In this document: in pieces, positions 6,411-11,207 of the stretch
Layout of the letters: each line of letters starts with the position of its first letter
Numbering within the stretch: the stretch's first letter is position 1
From: Dehalococcoidia bacterium UBA1141
GTDB lineage: Bacteria > Chloroflexota > Dehalococcoidia > Lucifugimonadales > UBA3495
DNA: 11,207 nucleotides
Reading direction: 5' to 3'
Assembly: GCA_002311385.1 (NCBI GenBank)
Contig: DCAE01000109.1
Location: 56,001 to 67,207, forward strand
Notes under the pieces: generated by a model
What the model saw: only the letters and a program-made list of their open reading frames with translations
Databases searched by the model: none
Told to the model about the DNA's origin: nothing
Position numbers and translations under genes: made by a program

Positions 6411-7652
6411 ATGACCACTGCATCCGGCCCGCTCAAGGGCTTGAAAGTCTTGGACTTATCCATCATCGTAGCCGGCGGCACGGCCACCAGCCTCATGGCC
6501 GACTTCGGTGCGGAAGTGGTGAAAGTGGAGCGACCGGGCAGCGGGGACCCGTTGCGCAATTGGGGTCCCTTCGCCAACGGTGTCTCATTATGGTGGAAGG
6601 TCCACTCCCGCAACAAGAAATCGATTACTCTGAACCTGGCCGAGAAAGAGGGTCAAAACTTGCTGAAAGACCTAGCGAAGCAAGCCGATTTGTTGGTAGA
6701 AGGATTCCGTCCTGGCGCGATGGAAAAGTGGGGCTTGGGTCCCGACGATCTCCAAAAAATCAATCCTGGCCTTATCATGGTGCGTTTCTCCGGCTTCGGC
6801 CAAACCGGTCCGTACAAGGACCGCCCCGGATTTGGGACCATAGCCGAGTGCATGAGCGGCTTCGTGGGCATGACCGGCTTTAGCGACTCGCCGCCAGTGC
6901 TTCCGCCCATACCCTTGGCTGACGAATTGGCCGGCGTCTTCGGCGCAATGTCGGGCATGATGGCTCTGTATCATCGTGACGCCGGTGGCACTAGAGACGC
7001 CGGTAGCACAGGAGACGCTGGTGTAAACAAAAAGGGCCAGGTGATTGACGTCAGCTTGTTTGAGCCGTTGTTCCGCATGTGCATACCCCACGTGACCATG
7101 TTCGACATGCTGGGTATCAACCGGGAGCGGGTGGGCAATGATTTCCCCGACGCAGCGCCTAGGAGCCTGTATCAGACCAAGGAACAAAGCTGGCTTGGGC
7201 TCTCCGCAACCTCTCAAAATACCTTCGAAGGACTGGCCCGTTCCATGGACTTGCCCGACCTGCTGACCAACCCCGACTTTAAGGACAATGCATCCCGTTT
7301 GGAAAACCGGGACGCTCTGAACGACGTATTGAATGACTGGCTGGGCAAGAAGACCACGCCGGAGGTCATGGAGCAATTGATACCCGCCGGTGGAGTAGTA
7401 GGGCCGGTGTACGACGCCGCCAAAATTGCAGAGGACCCTCATTACCTCGCCAGGGAGGACATTATTGAGGTGGACGACCCTCAACTAGGCAACACCAAGA
7501 TGGTTGGCGTGGTGCCTAAGTTCAGCGCAACTCCTGGGGCGGTTGAGCACGCTGGCCCCACCTTGGGTGAGCACAACAGCCATATCTACGGCTCCTGGCT
7601 GGGGTTAGAAGAAGCCCAGCTCAATGATTTGACCGGCCGGGGGGTGATTTAG
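6411..7652 (+). CDS. CaiB/BaiF family (family III) CoA-transferase
   Basis: Family III enzymes move CoA between carboxylic acids through an aspartyl-CoA thioester; members act on formyl-, carnitine-, bile acid, mesaconyl- or succinyl-CoA. The 413-residue length is typical. Visible family blocks are GLKVLDLSIIVAGG (9-22), ADFGAEVVKVERPGSGDPLR (30-49), RNKKSITLNL (67-76), NPGLIMVRFSGFGQTGPYKD (118-137) and GQVIDVSLFEPL (209-220). Asp171 in PLADELAG is at the place of the catalytic aspartate. Substrate cannot be told from sequence. An 18-bp tandem repeat inserts DAGGTRDAGSTGDAG before GQVIDVSL, in a loop normally short. The ATG follows a GGGGAGAA ribosome-binding site (6400-6407). It is divergent from nuo, and rdgB begins 17 bp after its stop. 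Confidence 0.94.
   Translation: MTTASGPLKGLKVLDLSIIVAGGTATSLMADFGAEVVKVERPGSGDPLRNWGPFANGVSLWWKVHSRNKKSITLNLAEKEGQNLLKDLAKQADLLVEGFRPGAMEKWGLGPDDLQKINPGLIMVRFSGFGQTGPYKDRPGFGTIAECMSGFVGMTGFSDSPPVLPPIPLADELAGVFGAMSGMMALYHRDAGGTRDAGSTGDAGVNKKGQVIDVSLFEPLFRMCIPHVTMFDMLGINRERVGNDFPDAAPRSLYQTKEQSWLGLSATSQNTFEGLARSMDLPDLLTNPDFKDNASRLENRDALNDVLNDWLGKKTTPEVMEQLIPAGGVVGPVYDAAKIAEDPHYLAREDIIEVDDPQLGNTKMVGVVPKFSATPGAVEHAGPTLGEHNSHIYGSWLGLEEAQLNDLTGRGVI
6978..7031 (+). repeat. 18-bp tandem repeat inside the CoA-transferase gene
   Basis: Three 18-bp units begin at 6978, 6996 and 7014: GACGCCGGTGGCACTAGA, GACGCCGGTAGCACAGGA and the more divergent GACGCTGGTGTAAACAAA. They encode DAGGTR-DAGSTG-DAGVNK (residues 190-207). 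The unit length is a multiple of three, so copy-number change keeps the frame. Confidence 0.8.
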
Positions 7653-7669
7653 GATCCTGTGTGTAATCC

Positions 7670-8470
7670 ATGACCACTGAATCATTCAAGCCAAAGCTCT
7701 TAATCGCCACCAGCAACCCCAGCAAGATGCGGGAATACGCCGGGCTGCTGCGGGACGCCCCGTTCCAGCTAGTTTCCTTGGCCGACTTGGGCATCACCCA
7801 TGAGGTTGACGAAACCGGAGACACGTTTGCTGAGAACGCCCAGCTAAAAGCGTCGGAATACGGCTCCAATGCCGGGATTCTGACTTTGGCCGACGACTCT
7901 GGTTTGGAGGTTGATGCCCTTGGTGGTGAGCCGGGCGTTTTCTCCGCCCGCTACGGGGAAAAATCCCCCCTAATCCCCATTTATGAAGGGGGGGGACAAG
8001 TCATTTCACCTAGTGAGCCTAGGTCAGATCAAGACAGGGTTGACCTGCTGCTGAAAAACTTGGAGGGGGTTCCTTGGGAGCGGCGCACCGCCCGTTTCCG
8101 CTGCGTCCTGGCAATCTGGTTCCCACCGTCCCGAGATGAACCGCCAGAAGACCGAAGCAGCCAACTTGCTCCGAAAGACGCAAAAAAAAACCCCAACCCC
8201 CCTTTTGTAAAGGGGGGTTGGGGGGATTTAGCTCCAGCGCCAATGACTCTTCTAGTGGGATCCATAGCCGGAATGATACAATACCAACCAATGGGAGAAG
8301 ATGGTTTTGGCTACGACCCGGTGTTTCTTTTGCCATCTTACGGTTTGACCATGGCCCAGCTACCATTGGAAGAAAAGAACCGTATCAGCCACCGGGCCAA
8401 CGCCGCTGGCAAGGCGGTAAAGGTGTTAAATCAAGCGTTCAGCGGGCAGCCGCCAGCTTTCACGAGTTAG
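7670..8470 (+). CDS. rdgB: RdgB/HAM1 non-canonical purine NTP pyrophosphatase with in-frame repeat insertions
   Basis: Hydrolyses ITP, dITP and XTP to the monophosphate plus pyrophosphate, keeping deaminated purines out of DNA and RNA. Family motifs: LLIATSNPSKMREY (10-23, substrate binding), ETGDTFAENAQLKA (48-61), LADDSGLEVDALGGEPGVFS (73-92, with the Asp76/Asp77 pair holding the likely catalytic aspartate), GEDGFGYDPVFLLP (209-222) and EEKNRISHRANA (234-245). The family is normally about 195-205 residues; this product has 266. The extra residues are two inserts: about 97-121 after SARYGE, and about 151-195 between CVLAIW and VGSIAGMI. Both contain C-run/G-run palindromic repeats, and the second reads NPNPPFVKGGWGD. 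All core motifs are intact, so the enzyme may still fold, with surface loops carrying the inserts. The ATG lacks a well-spaced ribosome-binding site. Confidence 0.93.
   Translation: MTTESFKPKLLIATSNPSKMREYAGLLRDAPFQLVSLADLGITHEVDETGDTFAENAQLKASEYGSNAGILTLADDSGLEVDALGGEPGVFSARYGEKSPLIPIYEGGGQVISPSEPRSDQDRVDLLLKNLEGVPWERRTARFRCVLAIWFPPSRDEPPEDRSSQLAPKDAKKNPNPPFVKGGWGDLAPAPMTLLVGSIAGMIQYQPMGEDGFGYDPVFLLPSYGLTMAQLPLEEKNRISHRANAAGKAVKVLNQAFSGQPPAFTS
7961..7996. repeat. Degenerate C-run/G-run palindromic element in rdgB (copy 1)
   Basis: AAATCCCCCC at 7961-7970 is followed by TAATCCCCATTTATGAA and an eight-base G run (7988-7995). The arrangement (AAATC6 ... TTTATGAAG8) is an imperfect inverted repeat of the same style as the better copy 200 bp downstream. 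It is translated in frame as KSPLIPIYEGGG. The G8 run is prone to slippage in replication and sequencing. Confidence 0.65.
8182..8229. repeat. Perfect 15-bp-stem palindromic element in rdgB (copy 2)
   Basis: A perfect inverted repeat: CCCCAACCCCCCTTT (8191-8205), a three-base loop TGT, then AAAGGGGGGTTGGGG (8209-8223), followed by GGATTT. It is preceded by nine A residues (8182-8190). It belongs by appearance to the C6/G6 intergenic palindromes (AAATCCCCCC...GGGGGGATTT) seen in many environmental bacteria. Here it is inside a coding gene and read as NPNPPFVKGGWGD. On the minus strand the stem is followed by nine T residues, which is the form of an intrinsic terminator, although no minus-strand gene reads into it. 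Confidence 0.82.
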
Positions 8471-8508
8471 CGGCTGAACCTTGATAGCTTTAAGGATAAA
8501 CTATATCC

Positions 8509-9540
8509 GTGATTACTGATCAGTTCGGCAGGCCCATGCGGGACCTGCGCATATCCGTGACTGACCGCTGCAATTTCCGCTGCCACTACTGCATGCCTGC
8601 GGAAATCTTCGGCGAGGCCTACGAGTTCCTCCCCAAAGATGAGATTCTCACCTTTGAAGAGATTGCCCGCTTGGCCGGTTGTTTTGCCGACTTGGGCGTT
8701 AATAAGTTACGAATCACCGGAGGGGAGCCCCTGCTTCGGGTGGATCTCCCTTTGCTGATTTCCATGTTGTCCGAGATTGACGGCATTGAAGACTTGACCC
8801 TGACCAGCAACGGCTACCTCCTGCCGCAACAGGCCCAGCAACTCAAGGACGCTGGCCTGAAAAGGATAACGGTGAGCCTGGATGCTCTGGATGACGAGAC
8901 CTTTAAAAAGATGAACGGTCGTGGATTCGGCACCCACCGGGTTCTCTTGGGCATCCAGCGGGCAGAGGAGGCAGGGCTGTCCCCAATCAAGATTAACGCC
9001 GTGGTCCAAAAAGGCGTAAACGACCACGCCGTCGTCGATTTGGCCAGGCACTTCAAAGGCACAGGTAATATCGTCAGATTCATCGAATACATGGACGTGG
9101 GCAACCGCAACGGTTGGAAGCTGGACGAGGTGGTACCTGCTGCGGAGATTATCCGCCGCATCAACGAAGAGATGCCCATCGAACCGCTGGAAGGCAGCTA
9201 CCGGGGTGAGGTTGTTACCCGCTACCGTTACAAGGATGGGGAAGGTGAGGTAGGCGTCATTTCATCGGTTTCCGCCCCATTCTGCGGTGATTGCACTCGT
9301 TCTCGAATTTCTACCGATGGCTCGATTTATACCTGCCTGTTCGCTGCCAACGGTATCAGCCTGCGAGACCCACTGCGTGCCGGGGCAACCGACGATGAGC
9401 TTAAGGAATTAATCTCCCAAATTTGGGGTGCTAGAAGAGACCGCTATTCCGAAGAGCGGACTGAATTGTCCCAGCAACCCAAGTCATCCAGCCAGGGTAC
9501 CGCGCCCAAGAAAGTGGAGATGTACCAAATAGGTGGCTGA
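8509..9540 (+). CDS. moaA: GTP 3',8-cyclase MoaA
   Basis: Radical SAM enzyme of the first molybdenum-cofactor step; it converts GTP to 3',8-cyclo-7,8-dihydro-GTP, which MoaC then rearranges to cyclic pyranopterin monophosphate. The N-terminal cluster motif C21-C25-C28 (CNFRCHYCMP) binds the SAM 4Fe-4S cluster, and GGEPLLR (71-77) is the SAM-contact motif. The C-terminal cluster ligands are C259, C262 and C276 (CGDCTRSR...TCLF), which hold the GTP-binding 4Fe-4S cluster. The protein ends in the characteristic Gly-Gly (MYQIGG). Length 343 is slightly above typical, because of a Ser/Gln-rich stretch before the last motif (about 318-334). The start is GTG, with AAGGA at 8492-8496, twelve bases upstream. 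The next gene, 37 bp later, contains MoaC. Confidence 0.97.
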   Translation: MITDQFGRPMRDLRISVTDRCNFRCHYCMPAEIFGEAYEFLPKDEILTFEEIARLAGCFADLGVNKLRITGGEPLLRVDLPLLISMLSEIDGIEDLTLTSNGYLLPQQAQQLKDAGLKRITVSLDALDDETFKKMNGRGFGTHRVLLGIQRAEEAGLSPIKINAVVQKGVNDHAVVDLARHFKGTGNIVRFIEYMDVGNRNGWKLDEVVPAAEIIRRINEEMPIEPLEGSYRGEVVTRYRYKDGEGEVGVISSVSAPFCGDCTRSRISTDGSIYTCLFAANGISLRDPLRAGATDDELKELISQIWGARRDRYSEERTELSQQPKSSSQGTAPKKVEMYQIGG

Positions 9541-9566
9541 CCTATGACAGCCGTAAGCTGATATCT

Positions 9567-9572
9567 AGGAAG
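9567..9572 (+). promoter_or_regulatory. Ribosome-binding site for the TTG start of the RNase H-MoaC gene
   Basis: AGGAAG lies five bases before a TTG codon (9578-9580). This is the best-placed ribosome-binding site in the 37-bp gap after moaA, and it supports TTG as the start, which places the RNase H strand-1 motif (IYTDGS) at residue 9. Confidence 0.65.
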
Positions 9573-9577
9573 ATTCA

Positions 9578-10576
9578 TTGACCACCAACGACGCTCTAAC
9601 CATCTACACCGACGGCTCCTGTCTGGGAAATCCCGGCCCTGGCGGCTGGGGCGCGATTGTCTTTGACGGGACGGGTGACGCGCAGCAACTGTCCGGCCAC
9701 GAAGCCCACACCACCAACAACCGAATGGAGTTGATGGCCGCCATCCAGGGACTGGAGGCCGCTCCGGTCGGTTCCAAAGTGGTCCTATACAGCGACAGCG
9801 GATATCTGGTCAACACCATGACCAAGAATTGGAAGAGGCGGGTGAACCATGACTTGTGGGGACAGCTTGATGCCCTATCAGGTTCCCGCAGCGTGGAATG
9901 GCGCTGGGTCCGCGGACACAACGGGGACCGGTGGAACGAAGCAGCCGACCGGCTGGCAGGATCTGCCATGAAACTCGCCGCTGACGGGAAATTTGACGAA
10001 GAATATGACGGAGAAGCTGGCCCAATGTCGTCTGGCCCTAAATCGAATGAAGAATCAAGTTCGCCTCAAGGCGATATTTTTGAATCAAACAAACCCGCCG
10101 ATTCATTGACTCACTTGGACGATGAAGGCCGGGCCAAGATGGTGGACGTGGGAGCGAAGCCAATCACCGACCGGGAGGCGACGGCCAGGGGCCACGTGTC
10201 CGTCTTGCCGGACACGCTACGCTTGATTAAAGAAGGCCTCATGAAGAAGGGCGACGTCTTGACCATCGCCCAGTTGGCCGGAATCATGGGAGCAAAGCAA
10301 ACATCAAACCTGATTCCCCTGTGCCATCCTCTGCCCATAAACAAGATAAATGTTGAACTTCAATTAGATGAAGAGCACCAAAGGATAGAGATTTCCGCCA
10401 CTGTCAGCACATCCGCCAAGACCGGGGTGGAGATGGAGGCGCTTACCGCAGTCTCGATAGCGGCCCTGACCGTCTACGACATGGTAAAGGCGGTAGACCG
10501 GGGGGTTCGCATCGAGGCAATACGCTTAGTGCGAAAAACCGGCGGACAGAGCGGGGACATCAACCTAGAAGACTAA
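9578..10576 (+). CDS. Fusion protein: RNase HI domain plus cyclic pyranopterin monophosphate synthase MoaC
   Basis: One uninterrupted 332-residue frame joins two complete enzymes. Residues 1-137 are RNase HI, which cuts RNA in RNA-DNA hybrids: Asp12 (YTDGSCLGNPGPGGWGA), Glu51 (NRMELMAAI), Asp73 (YSDSGYLV), His114 (VRGHNGD) and Asp124 (NEAADRLAG) match the catalytic set. Residues 177-332 are MoaC, the second molybdenum-cofactor enzyme: SNLIPLCHPLPINKINVEL (243-261, His250), TGVEMEALTAVSIAALTVYD (282-301, Glu285, Glu287, Asp301), Lys304 and VRKTGGQSGD (318-327). The acidic/serine linker (about 138-176) looks disordered and includes one copy of the window's 12-bp repeat. An in-frame ATG at residue 150 (10025), with GGAG eleven bases upstream, could also yield MoaC alone. 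The TTG start follows AGGAAG. Location after moaA fits the MoaC role. Confidence 0.93.
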   Translation: MTTNDALTIYTDGSCLGNPGPGGWGAIVFDGTGDAQQLSGHEAHTTNNRMELMAAIQGLEAAPVGSKVVLYSDSGYLVNTMTKNWKRRVNHDLWGQLDALSGSRSVEWRWVRGHNGDRWNEAADRLAGSAMKLAADGKFDEEYDGEAGPMSSGPKSNEESSSPQGDIFESNKPADSLTHLDDEGRAKMVDVGAKPITDREATARGHVSVLPDTLRLIKEGLMKKGDVLTIAQLAGIMGAKQTSNLIPLCHPLPINKINVELQLDEEHQRIEISATVSTSAKTGVEMEALTAVSIAALTVYDMVKAVDRGVRIEAIRLVRKTGGQSGDINLED

Positions 10577-10615
10577 GAGGAAGATTAGACCGAAGACTCA
10601 GTAGAAGACTAAGCC
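10568..10615. repeat. 12-bp tandem repeat, four units, at the convergent gene ends
   Basis: Four exact-length units on the plus strand: GAAGACTAAGAG (10568), GAAGATTAGACC (10580), GAAGACTCAGTA (10592) and GAAGACTAAGCC (10604). They are the same family as the nuoB array. The MoaC stop TAA (10574-10576) lies in the first unit, and the stop of the convergent gene (TAG, 10609-10611 on the minus strand) lies in the last unit. The 32-bp space between the two genes is entirely repeat. Short inverted parts (GACT/AGTC-like) could pair in RNA from either strand, but there is no classical terminator with a T tract. Confidence 0.85.
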
Positions 10616-11016
10616 AGTTGACGGCTTGGTTTTTCCAGCTCCCGGTAAATCAGACGTATGGCCTGGGACGCATAAGTAATGTAATCCTCGGCGGACAGTT
10701 CAAGCTCGGTCAACTCCTCAACGGTGTCCACGTCCCTCACCCCTTCCACCCCCGGCATCAATTGAAGGTCAAGCTCGCAAATCTCCCCTTCCGGAAGCAC
10801 CACAACGCAACCCAAATCAGCGGACGCTCCCGGCAACGGCTCAAGCTCCATGGCCTGTAGCGACACCATGTTCATAAAGGCCGGGAATGGACGCAGTTGG
10901 GAAGCCAAATCCATCAGGACTTGGCGCAAATCGGCTGCGGCGTGCTCCAGCAACGCTTTGGGAGACAGATGAGGGTTCGGGCTTGGCTGGCTTTGGCTCA
11001 CGCTCTCGGAAGACAT
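10609..11016 (-). CDS. Conserved-looking hypothetical protein, 135 residues
   Basis: I do not recognise a family. The product is soluble and acidic, with no signal peptide, membrane helix or metal-binding motif. The first ~17 residues are Ser/Gln/Pro-rich and probably disordered. A helical stretch follows (LSPKALLEHAAADLRQVLMD, 17-36), then a strand-rich middle with DLGCVVVLPEGEICELDLQL (about 67-86), then an acidic helix and an amphipathic C-terminal helix (AEDYITYASQAIRLIYRELE). The alternating hydrophobic pattern and balanced codon use suggest a real gene. It runs convergent to the RNase H-MoaC gene and ends in the shared 12-bp repeat. No Shine-Dalgarno precedes the ATG; a -10-like TATCAT is so close that the mRNA may be nearly leaderless. 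Confidence 0.7.
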   Translation of the reverse strand: MSSESVSQSQPSPNPHLSPKALLEHAAADLRQVLMDLASQLRPFPAFMNMVSLQAMELEPLPGASADLGCVVVLPEGEICELDLQLMPGVEGVRDVDTVEELTELELSAEDYITYASQAIRLIYRELEKPSRQLA

Positions 11017-11025
11017 AGCCGGTAC

Positions 11026-11053
11026 ATGATACAGCAGGAAGTCGAGTCACCAA
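11026..11053 (-). promoter_or_regulatory. Candidate promoter of the hypothetical gene
   Basis: On the minus strand TTGGTG (11053-11048), 16 bases, then TATCAT (11031-11026; five of six to TATAAT). Transcription would start near 11019, only a few bases before the ATG at 11016, so the message would be almost leaderless. The -35 match is weak. Confidence 0.35.
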
Positions 11054-11112
11054 AGCGGGTCCATAGCGCAGAAACTCCACCCAACCCCGCTGTCAATCGG
11101 CACCGCAGGCAA

Positions 11113-11142
11113 TTGACACTCAAAGCTAGCCAGCATTAACAT
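11113..11142 (+). promoter_or_regulatory. Candidate sigma70-type promoter for the tRNA
   Basis: A perfect TTGACA (11113-11118) is followed after 18 bases by TAACAT (11137-11142; four of six to TATAAT). The predicted start near 11149 lies about 40 bases before the tRNA 5' end, a normal distance. The rest of 11017-11189 shows no gene. Confidence 0.5.
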
Positions 11143-11189
11143 TATCCCTGCGGAACGAGACCTGGCGGCTGGCCGGTCTGTTCCTAGGT

Positions 11190-11207
11190 GGCACCGTAGC
11201 TCAGTGG
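11190..11207 (+). tRNA. tRNA, 5' fragment cut by the window edge
   Basis: The last 18 bases, GGCACCG-TA-GCTC-AGTGG, match the start of a tRNA: a seven-base acceptor strand, U8, A9, the D-stem GCTC and the D-loop AGTGG. The remainder, including the anticodon, lies outside the window, so the amino acid cannot be assigned. A TTGACA promoter lies upstream on the same strand. Confidence 0.75.

Noticed and set aside
6672..7484. 270-codon open frame on the minus strand
   Set aside because: It is fully antisense to the CoA-transferase, whose family motifs are clear; the antisense product has no recognisable motif and looks like a codon-bias shadow.
8182..8229. Hairpin considered as a terminator of the plus-strand operon
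   Set aside because: It is inside the rdgB coding frame, the T tract is only on the minus strand side, and conserved RdgB motifs follow downstream.
7670..8470. rdgB considered as a pseudogene because of the inserts
   Set aside because: The frame is open from start to stop, and all family motifs on both sides of both inserts are intact.

Overview
The window looks like chromosome from an aerobic or respiring Chloroflexota-type bacterium, possibly the SAR202/Dehalococcoidia side of the phylum. That placement is an inference. It rests on the nuoABCD-HIJKL order without nuoEFG, the moderately GC-rich sequence, a family III CoA-transferase, and dispersed short palindromic and simple repeats in and between genes. 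No marker gene here fixes the taxonomy.

Left half, minus strand (about 1-6119): a complex I operon read right to left as nuoA-nuoB-nuoC-nuoD-nuoH-nuoI-nuoJ-nuoK, then a 64-codon DUF2007-like gene, then the first 32 codons of nuoL cut by the window edge. Most junctions overlap or are only a few bases. The exceptions are nuoC-nuoD, nuoD-nuoH and nuoK-small gene, which have gaps of 76-129 bp, two of them holding repeat sequence. A perfect extended -10 promoter element lies upstream of nuoA. The NADH-oxidising module genes (nuoE, F, G) are not between nuoD and nuoH.

Right half, plus strand (about 6411-10576): a divergent group made of a CaiB/BaiF-type CoA-transferase, the nucleotide-pool sanitiser rdgB, moaA, and a single ORF that joins a complete RNase HI domain to a complete MoaC domain. 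MoaA and MoaC catalyse the two consecutive steps from GTP to cyclic pyranopterin monophosphate, so moaA and the fusion form a molybdenum-cofactor unit. A convergent gene of unknown function (10609-11016, minus) follows. After an intergenic region with a sigma70-like promoter, the 5' end of a tRNA runs off the right edge.

The most unusual material is repeat sequence placed inside genes. The rdgB ORF carries two C-run/G-run palindromes that remain in frame and lengthen the protein by roughly 50-60 residues. The CoA-transferase carries an 18-bp tandem repeat. A 12-bp repeat family (unit close to GAAGAATCAGTC) encodes the Ser/Asp tail of NuoB, has a single match in the RNase H-MoaC linker, and forms a four-unit array holding the stop codons of the two convergent genes. 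I do not see a CRISPR array, transposase, phage gene or a clear new defence-type system.
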